Below, in pieces: positions 7,125-13,940 of a DNA stretch of 30,860 nt. Source of the DNA: BOG-1112 sp964635325 (GTDB lineage: Bacteria > Bdellovibrionota_B > Oligoflexia > Oligoflexales > Bog-1112); NCBI GenBank assembly GCA_964635325.1, contig CAZWOL010000040.1:1-30860 (forward strand), in the 5' to 3' direction. The position numbers were made by a program, and so were the translations under genes. Position 1 is the first letter of the stretch, and every line of letters begins with the position of its first letter. The notes under the pieces are model-generated. The model did no database searches and was not told the origin of the DNA. It worked only from the letters and a program-made list of their open reading frames with translations.

Positions 7125-8693
7125 TTAAATTTTAGGATGCGATAGAAAGTGAGAAGCGTCTTGGTCTAAGATTTGGTGAATCAAATCTTTGCTCGTATCA
7201 TCCTCTTTAGCTGCAACCATAGAGCGAATGCTAAATGCACGCAGAGCATCGAAGACACTCAGGGTCCCTTCCGCAGAGTCTTTGCGACCAGTGAACGGAA
7301 AGTTGTCGGGTCCACGTTGGCATTGAGCATTGATATTGATACGACAAACTTGGTTCGCAAAGCGGTCGATCAAACGTCCTATGGTCTGTGGGTCTTGTCC
7401 AAAAATACTGACCTGAGATCCAAAATTAGAATTCATCATGTAGTTTTCGACTTCTTCTAAGGTGTCAAACTCAACAATCGGAACCACTGGACCAAACTGT
7501 TCTTCGCGTGCCACTCGAGATTTTAGGGAAACTTTGCTCAGTACTGCTGGATAAAACAGAGCTCCCTCGATGCGTCCACCACGCTGAGGATTGCAGAGTT
7601 TAGCTCCATGAGCGACAGCATCTTGAATGAGTTCGCTGAGATACTGTGGTCTTTGATCATCAGGCAATGGGGTTATTTGCACGTTTGCATCCCATGGTAA
7701 TCCGCAGCTAAGAGCATCGACCTTTTGGGCAAAACGTTGTGCAAATTCTGTAGCAAGTGAACGGTGCACAAACAAAATTTTAAGTGCAGTGCAACGTTGT
7801 CCGTTAAATGAGAGTGATCCACGTAAGCATTCAGCAATCGCTAGGTCGAGATTGGCATCGCTAAGAACAATTGCTGGATTTTTTGCATCGAGCCCAAGAA
7901 TACTGCGTAGGCGATTTGGATTCGGATGCGAGGTCTTAATTGTATTGGCTACGACACTTGACCCAATGAACGCAAGCACATCGATTTTTCCAGACTGTAT
8001 TGCAGGACCGATGATTTTACGACCTAGGCCGTTGATGATATTGATGACACCTGCTGGAAAACAGTCTCTAAAGGGCTCAAGAAGAAAGTCCCATAGCAGA
8101 TCCCCGTAACGTGGGAGTTTGGCAACGATCGTGTTCCCCATTAGTAGTGCAGGAATCAGAGTTGTGAAGGTCTCATTCAGTGGGTAGTTGAACGGCCCCA
8201 TACAGAGAGTCACTCCCAGTGGAGTGCGTCGTATTTGAGCCATGATGCCACCAGAAGATTGGAAGCGACTGGATTCGCGGTCAAGAGACTTGATCTCGTC
8301 GAGTGTGCTGTCGATATAAATAATTGTGCGGTCAAACTCGCTTTGAGCATCTGTCCAATTTTTACCAATCTCCCACATTAGAAAGCGACAGATCATCTCA
8401 CGGTGCTCCAACATGCGATCTCGCAATTGGATCACAGCATCAATGCGGGTCCCCATGCGTGCTGTAGGCCAAGCTCCCAAACCTTTGGACCAGGCTTTTA
8501 CAGCTGCATCTACTGCCTCTAATACGATTTCAGGACCAACATTAGCGGTTTCGCCGAGAATGGTGCCTGTTTTGGTTGCATGATCTCCGATAGCGAAGGT
8601 GCTACGGACTTTGCGGGTATCAAAACCGGATGTGCGAATCTGTCCGTCGACGAGAATGCGAGCAGAAACTTGGGGGACCAGAGGAAATTGCAT
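7125..8693 (-). CDS. gapN: GapN-like NADP-dependent aldehyde dehydrogenase (non-phosphorylating GAPDH type)
   Basis: The protein has 522 residues, full ALDH length. Visible family features are the cofactor and oxyanion segment FNYPLNE (Asn169), the catalytic Cys301 in FNGQRCTALK, and a C-terminal CQRGPDNFPFTGRKDSAEG block as in the GapN-related branch. Such enzymes oxidise glyceraldehyde 3-phosphate to 3-phosphoglycerate with NADP+, giving NADPH and bypassing one ATP-forming step of glycolysis. The segment that usually reads LELGGK with the general-base Glu here reads LGLDAK, so the acid is shifted by two positions. The start at 8693 has AGGAGA placed 6 nt upstream; the longer frame from 8762 would add 23 residues without a ribosome-binding site. 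No glycolytic partner is adjacent. Another aldehyde substrate cannot be excluded. Confidence 0.85.
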   Translation of the reverse strand: MQFPLVPQVSARILVDGQIRTSGFDTRKVRSTFAIGDHATKTGTILGETANVGPEIVLEAVDAAVKAWSKGLGAWPTARMGTRIDAVIQLRDRMLEHREMICRFLMWEIGKNWTDAQSEFDRTIIYIDSTLDEIKSLDRESSRFQSSGGIMAQIRRTPLGVTLCMGPFNYPLNETFTTLIPALLMGNTIVAKLPRYGDLLWDFLLEPFRDCFPAGVINIINGLGRKIIGPAIQSGKIDVLAFIGSSVVANTIKTSHPNPNRLRSILGLDAKNPAIVLSDANLDLAIAECLRGSLSFNGQRCTALKILFVHRSLATEFAQRFAQKVDALSCGLPWDANVQITPLPDDQRPQYLSELIQDAVAHGAKLCNPQRGGRIEGALFYPAVLSKVSLKSRVAREEQFGPVVPIVEFDTLEEVENYMMNSNFGSQVSIFGQDPQTIGRLIDRFANQVCRININAQCQRGPDNFPFTGRKDSAEGTLSVFDALRAFSIRSMVAAKEDDTSKDLIHQILDQDASHFLSHPKI

Positions 8694-8705
8694 ATGGGCT
8701 CTCCT

Positions 8706-8798
8706 GAGCGATCTGTGTTTTATCGAATGAATTTCGATAGCACTATCTGCAGGCCAGCGCATGTCCTTTTTTCAGAATCGTAAAAACCCGAGCGATCT
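8706..8798. repeat. Direct repeats and inverted repeat in the gapN-like leader
   Basis: GAGCGATCT occurs at 8706-8714 and again at 8790-8798. Between them lies the perfect inverted repeat TATCGAA-TGAAT-TTCGATA (8721-8739), next to a second small one, GATAG-CA-CTATC (8735-8746). All lie within the ~118-bp gap before the gapN-like start codon, so they may be operator sites or leader RNA structure. No convincing -35/-10 pair is seen. Confidence 0.5.
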
Positions 8799-8811
8799 CT
8801 GGATATTGACT

Positions 8812-9789
8812 CTATAGATTTGCCTTCCAATTCCTCAGCGCGGTGTTTGCCAGCTGTTGAGTGGAGCTCGTTTCAGACGCAATTGCAAACGCTTCAATCA
8901 CACGCATATCGACGTTTACACCTCCAAAGTCATCTAGCATCTCTTGGCCCTCAGCTCTTGCCAATTCAAGATATGTTTGCACGATCTCACGGGCAATGCT
9001 TCTGAGTTCTTCGCGTGGCAAGTCGATGTTACCTGACACTGTTCCTTCAACCCAATTGGCAAAGGATTGGATGGATGCAAACGCATTTTTTGTTTCTAAA
9101 ACATTGAAGGATTGCAACGTAAATCCTGCAGTTTTGACTAGCTCTGCAAATTTTTCAGGTTCGTGACGGAAGATTGCGATGTTTTCTTCTGAGCGAGGAG
9201 GAAAACTCAGTTTGTATTTATTCATCACAGTACGGAGGGACCTTAAAAAAAATGAGTCTGGTCTATTTGCGGGAGCAAGAATTAGAAGTTTGCCGTTAGT
9301 TTTCAGAGTCGATCTTAATTTTTGTAAAATGAGACGTGGATTGTCAATCAAATGAAATACACTGAAGCTCATCACTATATCAAAGGAATTGTTAAAATGT
9401 TCGGAACTTGAAAAAGCTGTATCAATTGCTGCCAAATGCAAGTTGGGATAGCGGTTTTGGGGGTATTGATGACGTGCTAATGCAAGCATATTGGAGGATA
9501 CATCGACCGCAGTAATGTCACTGTCTGGAACAATGCGAGAAAGCAGTGCAGAGGCTTTTGCATCTCCACATCCATAGTCGAGAATTTTTTTAGCACCAAC
9601 GAGTTCTCTAGGCTGAAGATGTTGACATAAACTATGCCATGCCCAATCTAATTGCAGAAAGGAATTATGATGATAAGACGTAGCGAGCTCACTCGAATCC
9701 CAACCTTTTTGTGCTAAGTCTGATTGTGCAAAAGATGTGACGTTCAGTAGCGAAGTGAGAATTGCAAGCGACAGAGCAGACAAACGCAT
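8812..9789 (-). CDS. Class I SAM-dependent methyltransferase with a signal peptide
   Basis: The protein has 325 residues. Residues 1-21 form a typical Sec signal peptide (positively charged start, LSALSLAILTSLL core, SFA-QS cleavage). The rest is a class I methyltransferase fold: motif I at ~69-77 (ILDYGCGDA), an acidic residue after strand 2 (ITAVDVSSNMLALA), post-motif I around AAIDTAF, and motif IV/V FDIVMSFSVFHLID. It resembles small-molecule methyltransferases such as trans-aconitate or juvenile hormone acid methyltransferases. SAM is normally absent from the periplasm, so an exported copy is unexpected and points to action outside the cell, or to a mispredicted N-terminus. The ATG at 9789 has AAAGGA correctly spaced, so the signal-bearing start is well supported. 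The next gene upstream on the same strand also encodes an exported protein, 76 nt away. Confidence 0.8.
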   Translation of the reverse strand: MRLSALSLAILTSLLNVTSFAQSDLAQKGWDSSELATSYHHNSFLQLDWAWHSLCQHLQPRELVGAKKILDYGCGDAKASALLSRIVPDSDITAVDVSSNMLALARHQYPQNRYPNLHLAAIDTAFSSSEHFNNSFDIVMSFSVFHLIDNPRLILQKLRSTLKTNGKLLILAPANRPDSFFLRSLRTVMNKYKLSFPPRSEENIAIFRHEPEKFAELVKTAGFTLQSFNVLETKNAFASIQSFANWVEGTVSGNIDLPREELRSIAREIVQTYLELARAEGQEMLDDFGGVNVDMRVIEAFAIASETSSTQQLANTALRNWKANL

Positions 9790-9865
9790 ATGGATCCTTT
9801 CAAAAAACTAGGAAGGTGACCCATTTTGCTACGAATTGCAAGCAAAGATCAGAGCGTAAACGGAG

Positions 9866-10486
9866 TCAGTGAGACAAAGTTTTGGATGAGTCAAAATATG
9901 TGCCTTGCCGTTTAATCATCATGTAACAAATGAATGCCAAGCCAACTGCAGTTACTCTCGTCAGCTGGTGGTGAGTTCTTCTGGCTCGTCTTAGAGCTTG
10001 GGGTTGTCGAACCAGAGCATTTTGAGCATTCAATGTTTCCGGTACAAATGTGATACGCAAAGTGATCGGAGCATTGCGTGGTACTTGTGGTAGATTCACC
10101 TCAAAGACGGCACGGTGCGGTTCATTTGGAATTTGATTTTGATGGTTTTCAATAGGCCCAACGACTTCTGAAGCTTCTATAGATGGAGCATTTAGAGGTG
10201 GAGGGGTGTTTGCAATTGCAGCAGGGGGAACATCTTGAACGTGTGCTTCGCGTGGATTCTCCACATGAGCAGGGACTTCGGGGTCTATAACAAAGAACTC
10301 CCATTCCTCTTGTTCCTCTTGCGCAGCTTCTGGTTGGTCTTCGTTATCATTGTCTACGAGTTCCCATTCATCACCAGGAGGAACAGGAAGTTCAACGGGG
10401 CTTGCATGAAGTCCTGTCGCTCCTATCAGAAAAAAGGAAAAGATTTGACGTAGGGAATTTCGTAAGCACTGCTTTCGTATGTTCAT
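9866..10486 (-). CDS. Exported acidic, Pro-rich protein with C-terminal membrane anchor
   Basis: The protein has 206 residues. The signal peptide (1-~28, IFSFFLIGATGLHA-SP) is followed by a very acidic segment (DEWELVDNDNEDQPEAAQEE) and a Pro/Ala-rich stretch. A region with beta-type sequence (HRAVFEVNLPQVPRNAPI, LRITFVPE) comes next, then an Arg-rich block, a hydrophobic helix (VTAVGLAFICYMMI) and a short basic tail. The frame extends upstream to 10645, but the start at 10486 is preferred because GAGGA lies 9-10 nt upstream and the signal peptide begins there. No family is recognised. The layout suggests a C-terminally anchored envelope protein with an extended, low-complexity external part. 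Confidence 0.65.
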   Translation of the reverse strand: MNIRKQCLRNSLRQIFSFFLIGATGLHASPVELPVPPGDEWELVDNDNEDQPEAAQEEQEEWEFFVIDPEVPAHVENPREAHVQDVPPAAIANTPPPLNAPSIEASEVVGPIENHQNQIPNEPHRAVFEVNLPQVPRNAPITLRITFVPETLNAQNALVRQPQALRRARRTHHQLTRVTAVGLAFICYMMIKRQGTYFDSSKTLSH

Positions 10487-10512
10487 AGGGCAAATCCTCG
10501 TGTGGCGAAGCT

Positions 10513-10532
10513 TTTTGGCCAATGAGCCAAAA
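10513..10532. repeat. Inverted repeat TTTTGGC-CAATGA-GCCAAAA
   Basis: A perfect 7-bp stem with a 6-nt loop lies between the candidate minus-strand promoter and the ribosome-binding site of the acidic exported protein. It would be at the very 5' end of that transcript, or act as an operator at its start site. Confidence 0.55.
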
Positions 10533-10535
10533 GGG

Positions 10536-10564
10536 AGTTTAGTCTCAAGAATTTTCTTTGTAAA
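10536..10564 (-). promoter_or_regulatory. Candidate sigma70-type promoter for the acidic exported protein
   Basis: On the minus strand TTTACA (5/6 to TTGACA), a 17-bp spacer and TAAACT (4/6 to TATAAT) lie about 50 bp upstream of the 10486 start, just before the inverted repeat at 10513-10532. Confidence 0.4.
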
Positions 10565-10619
10565 CCGGAACTTGATATATGAATCAAACACTTCATCTTT
10601 GTCGCAGTCTGTCGAAAGC

Positions 10620-10648
10620 TTGGCATATCTGGTCTTTTCTTGCACAAT
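10620..10648 (+). promoter_or_regulatory. Candidate sigma70-type promoter for the 10684 gene
   Basis: TTGGCA (5/6), a 17-bp spacer and CACAAT (4/6) lie 36 bp before the ATG at 10684. A sigma54-like GG...GC pair in the same stretch has the wrong spacing (9 nt) and was not accepted. Confidence 0.4.
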
Positions 10649-10683
10649 TTTCTTAGAGCATTTTAATTTTCAAGGAGTATCGA

Positions 10684-11142
10684 ATGAAAATTCTAAAAGC
10701 GTTTGTAGTGATGTCAGCTTTCTTATCGTTTCATGCAATAGCATCTGTCTATACATGCAATATAGTAGCAACTTGGGACTTAGATGATTCAGGTGAGCAT
10801 CGGGACCGCAAGTATTTGGGATCGATGACAGTAGATACTCAAAAAGATCTCTCGTCATTTCCGATTGAGCAATCTCAGTTAGCATTCTTTTGTGGAGGTA
10901 TTCATGAGGAAAAAAGCAGTGAGTTTGCAAAACGCTTGGATATCAATGTTGGTGATGGTGGAACATCATGGCTTGCATGTGCTTTGGTTGATTTGACAAA
11001 GCAAGATCATGTAATTTACAAAAGTCATGCTCTTACTGAGGAAGGTGCAAAGCTTGTTTTGGCAACTCGAGTTGCGGATAACAGCTTACCTACCAAAGCA
11101 AAAACACTTGTTAGCAACTGCTTTTTGCAAGGTCAGGGCTAG
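10684..11142 (+). CDS. Small secreted Cys-containing protein, unknown
   Basis: The protein has 152 residues with a signal peptide (1-20, FHAIA-SV). The mature part has four cysteines (YTCNI, FFCGG, LACAL, NCFLQ), which could form two disulfides in the periplasm or outside, and alternates short beta-like segments (KYLGSMTVDT, HVIYKSHALT). AAGGAG precedes the ATG with ideal spacing. It is divergent from the acidic exported protein gene and 116 bp upstream of the secreted lipase gene in the same direction. No family is recognised. Its position next to the lipase gene hints at a shared role outside the cell, which is inference. Confidence 0.75.
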   Translation: MKILKAFVVMSAFLSFHAIASVYTCNIVATWDLDDSGEHRDRKYLGSMTVDTQKDLSSFPIEQSQLAFFCGGIHEEKSSEFAKRLDINVGDGGTSWLACALVDLTKQDHVIYKSHALTEEGAKLVLATRVADNSLPTKAKTLVSNCFLQGQG

Positions 11143-11258
11143 TCGTTTACTGAGCTGCTAAGTTCCCACAATCTCACCGAATTAAAGAAATTACTTGTTT
11201 TTTTGGCCAGAATTGTCATAAAGACTCCCTAAATCACAGTTCAAATGGATAGAAAATA

Positions 11259-12710
11259 ATGAAAAGCTCTTTAGGTATTTTGAGAGTGTTGGATAGCTTT
11301 CTATATTTTTGCAAAATAGTCATTTCTTTGGGATCTTTTGTATTCTTAGGGCCAGTCCTCAAAGCAGATGATAATGTTGCGACACCTGTGTATGAAACCT
11401 ATTATTTGGCTTGTTACTACTATAGTCCTCTGAAGCCTCATTCGGTCTTCTATAAGAACGCAGATTGGGTTTGGGGTGTGCGTGATGGAGTATCCGTTGA
11501 GCTCAAGGGCTATTTGGATGAAGGTTTTTTAAATATTGATGATGGAAGTTGGGACTATTCGCAATTGGAGAAAGTCTGTCAAAACAGTATTCCTCCCGAC
11601 ACTCAAATCATAAAAATAGAGGCTGGACAGTCTTGTACATATGCAGGTCTACCGATTACGACAGTGCATGCCAAGGATGAAGCTGGACATGTCGAAAATA
11701 TAATTATTTTTGGAGATAGCCTCTCCGATACCTCTAACTTACACTCTAATATAGGCTTTGTTCCAACCCAAAATTATTGGAACGCACGATTTGCAGATGG
11801 GCCTATTTGGGTTGATTTTCTTAAGAAGAGCCTTCCTCACTTAAAAATTGACAATTGGTCATACGGTGGTTTAACAACGAATTTTTTTTGCTCTTCTTTT
11901 TTATCTTATTTTGATGCCGTTGAATGTTTCGTTCGAGGTTGTCTCGTAGGTAGTTTGTATACAAAGGTTGAAAACTATTTGCAGAGCCGGCAACCTAAAG
12001 CGGATGAAGCAAAAGATAATCTTTACATCATGTGGGTTGGTATCAATAATTTCATGAAAATCGTGGAATCCGCAAATGATGTGGAATTCATTGGTGGCGA
12101 AATCTCTGGGACAGGGAATTCTCTATACGCAGACGCTCTTGTAGCGGTTGCTGTTCATGATTTGATTTTCAATATCGATAAATTGCTCAACCATGGTGCC
12201 AGAAATTTTCTGATAGTATCTTTTCCGAATCTTTCTATGACTCCTTTTGCGGATGATGTGACACGAGAGCGTGTTTTGAGTTATATGATCAAAAAAGCAA
12301 ACGTCCAATTGCATGATTCTTTGCGCTGGTTGGAGTCGAAACATAAACAAAAGTTGAACGAACATATTCACCTTGAATTTCTGGACATCAATCCAGTTTT
12401 TGAAAATATGGTGCAAAATCCACAGCAATATGGAATGACAGTAAGTTCTAAAAGTTGTTATACAGGTTTTGGAATGCAGCTTGGAGAACGTTGTGCAAAT
12501 CCAGAAGATCATATGTTCTATGATGCAGTCCATCCCTCGACAAGAGCGCACTGCTGGCTAGGACGTTTTTTATTTCAACAGCTGCAAAGCAGAGGTTGGG
12601 TACAAGCTTCAGCAAGCAAAGTCATTGGTCCTCAAATTTGTGCCCAATATAAACTATCCGATTCTGAAGGGCATTTTGCAGCTTTTGCTCGAGTGCATTC
12701 AGAGCTCTGA
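11259..12710 (+). CDS. Secreted GDSL phospholipase/acyltransferase, thermolabile-haemolysin (TLH/VPA0226)-like
   Basis: The protein has 483 residues: a long signal peptide (~1-36, LGPVLKA-DD), an N-terminal domain (~45-130) with ETYYLACYYY and ADWVWGV, then a GDSL hydrolase. Block I is FGDSLSDTSN (nucleophile Ser154), block III is WVGINNF (oxyanion Asn263) and block V is YDAVHPSTRAH (Asp422, His425). The N-terminal domain and the GDSL blocks resemble Vibrio thermolabile haemolysin and VPA0226 as I recall them; those secreted enzymes act on host phospholipids and, for VPA0226, esterify cholesterol. Relatives such as Legionella PlaA/PlaC and Salmonella SseJ have the same GDSL core. The usual GxND of block III is GINN here. 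Cysteines in both domains could form disulfides. The ribosome-binding site is weak. A lipid-acting virulence or predation enzyme is likely; the substrate cannot be read from sequence. Confidence 0.85.
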   Translation: MKSSLGILRVLDSFLYFCKIVISLGSFVFLGPVLKADDNVATPVYETYYLACYYYSPLKPHSVFYKNADWVWGVRDGVSVELKGYLDEGFLNIDDGSWDYSQLEKVCQNSIPPDTQIIKIEAGQSCTYAGLPITTVHAKDEAGHVENIIIFGDSLSDTSNLHSNIGFVPTQNYWNARFADGPIWVDFLKKSLPHLKIDNWSYGGLTTNFFCSSFLSYFDAVECFVRGCLVGSLYTKVENYLQSRQPKADEAKDNLYIMWVGINNFMKIVESANDVEFIGGEISGTGNSLYADALVAVAVHDLIFNIDKLLNHGARNFLIVSFPNLSMTPFADDVTRERVLSYMIKKANVQLHDSLRWLESKHKQKLNEHIHLEFLDINPVFENMVQNPQQYGMTVSSKSCYTGFGMQLGERCANPEDHMFYDAVHPSTRAHCWLGRFLFQQLQSRGWVQASASKVIGPQICAQYKLSDSEGHFAAFARVHSEL

Positions 12711-12722
12711 CATCTTACGGAT

Positions 12723-12746
12723 CCCTGTATAGCAGGGGCGAGCCCC
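12723..12746 (+). other. Two mutually exclusive GC-rich hairpins after the lipase gene
   Basis: CCCTG-TATAG-CAGGG (12723-12737) overlaps GGGG-CGAG-CCCC (12735-12745, extendable). A C-rich tract follows. There is no T tract, so this is not a normal intrinsic terminator. The base composition stands out in an AT-rich neighbourhood. Confidence 0.4.
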
Positions 12747-12887
12747 CCCTCCCTCAGCTGCTCTCTATAGGCGCGTTCCTATTCATCTCACAACTACCGT
12801 TGTTCTCCAGTGATATCTGTGGCAATATGCAAGAATAAACAGCGTGTTCTGTGGTTTTTGCATTGTTGTCTTGGTGGAAGTGGAAAT

Positions 12888-13940
12888 ATGTCATTGCAGA
12901 TTCATCCGTCACTACTGCAGCGTAAGGTTATCCATGTTGATATGGATTGCTACTACGCTGCGATAGAGATGCGTGATAATCCAAGCCTCAAGGGGCGTCC
13001 AGTCATAATTGGTGGTTCTCCAAATTCAAGAGGGGTTGTCTGTACTGCGAGTTATGAAGCTCGCAAATTTGGGATTCGTTCTGCGATGGCTTGCTCACAG
13101 GCTGCTCGCCTTTGTCCAGATGCGGTCTTCATTCGTCCTAATTTCGAAAAATACTATGCAGCAACTCAGGTCATACGTGAGATCTTCCGTGGCTTCACGC
13201 AAATGGTCGAGCCGCTTTCTCTCGATGAGGCTTATTTAGATGTAACGGGACATGAGCTCTTTGCTGTAAAGATTGCTCGTCTCATCCAGGAACAAATTTC
13301 TGCGAAGCTTGCTCTCACGTGTTCTGCAGGTGTGGCACCTAACAAATTGCTTGCAAAGATTGCTTCAGATTTTAAAAAACCAGCAGGTATCACCATTGTT
13401 CTTCCTGAGCAGGCTCTGCAGTTTATGGAGCGCCTGCCACTTCGTAAAATACATGGCATAGGTCCTGTATCAGAAAAACGGCTGAAGGCGTTTGGTTTTA
13501 CGCTTTGTCGGGATCTGTGGGCTTTTTCGATCGATGAACTTACAGAGAGGTTGGGGAAGAATATGGGGCCCTGGCTCTACGCTCGTTCTCGAGGTATTGA
13601 TGAGCGTGCCGTCGAGCCCAGTCGCGAGCGAAAGTCGATTGGCAAAGAAGATACCTTTGCTGAGGATCTGCTTGATAGAGACTTGTTGACTGATAAACTA
13701 AAGGCGCTCAGTTACGAAGTCAGTGGGCTTCTCAAGCAAAAAAATAAAACGAGTAGAACTATAACTCTCAAAGTGAAGTATGCAGACTTTTCGCTGATAA
13801 CGCGTAGCAAGACTATAGAATGGGATACAGCAGAAGCAGATCTTATTTTTGGTATAGTGAGAGATTTGCTTCTTACTCAAACAGAGGCAGGTAGCCGCAA
13901 AGTCCGTTTATTAGGTATCAGCTGTCGCATAAGACTCTAG
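12888..13940 (+). CDS. dinB: DNA polymerase IV (Y-family translesion polymerase)
   Basis: The protein has 350 residues, normal for DinB. The N-terminal HVDMDCYYAAIE carries the first catalytic Asp, and LSLDEAYLDV carries the catalytic Asp-Glu pair. SYEARKFGIRSAM and AGVAPNKLLAKIASD are the usual fingers and palm signatures, then a helix-hairpin-helix thumb (LRKIHGIGPVSEKRLKAFG) and a little-finger domain. It copies past damaged template bases with low fidelity. The start at 12888 is preferred because it fits the family N-terminus; the frame extends 26 codons upstream without similarity. No LexA-type box is visible. The C-terminus ends LLGISCRIRL and lacks an obvious beta-clamp-binding motif of the QLxLF type. 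The last 30 bp overlap the convergent methyltransferase gene. Confidence 0.95.
   Translation: MSLQIHPSLLQRKVIHVDMDCYYAAIEMRDNPSLKGRPVIIGGSPNSRGVVCTASYEARKFGIRSAMACSQAARLCPDAVFIRPNFEKYYAATQVIREIFRGFTQMVEPLSLDEAYLDVTGHELFAVKIARLIQEQISAKLALTCSAGVAPNKLLAKIASDFKKPAGITIVLPEQALQFMERLPLRKIHGIGPVSEKRLKAFGFTLCRDLWAFSIDELTERLGKNMGPWLYARSRGIDERAVEPSRERKSIGKEDTFAEDLLDRDLLTDKLKALSYEVSGLLKQKNKTSRTITLKVKYADFSLITRSKTIEWDTAEADLIFGIVRDLLLTQTEAGSRKVRLLGISCRIRL

Noticed and set aside
10630..10645. Sigma54 promoter before the 10684 gene (CTGGTCTTTTCTTGCA)
   Set aside because: The spacing between GG and GC is 9 nt; a sigma70-type pair in the same stretch fits better.
12123..12551. 142-codon minus-strand ORF inside the lipase gene
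   Set aside because: It is antisense to a well-supported GDSL enzyme, has no ribosome-binding site and shows a composition typical of shadow frames.
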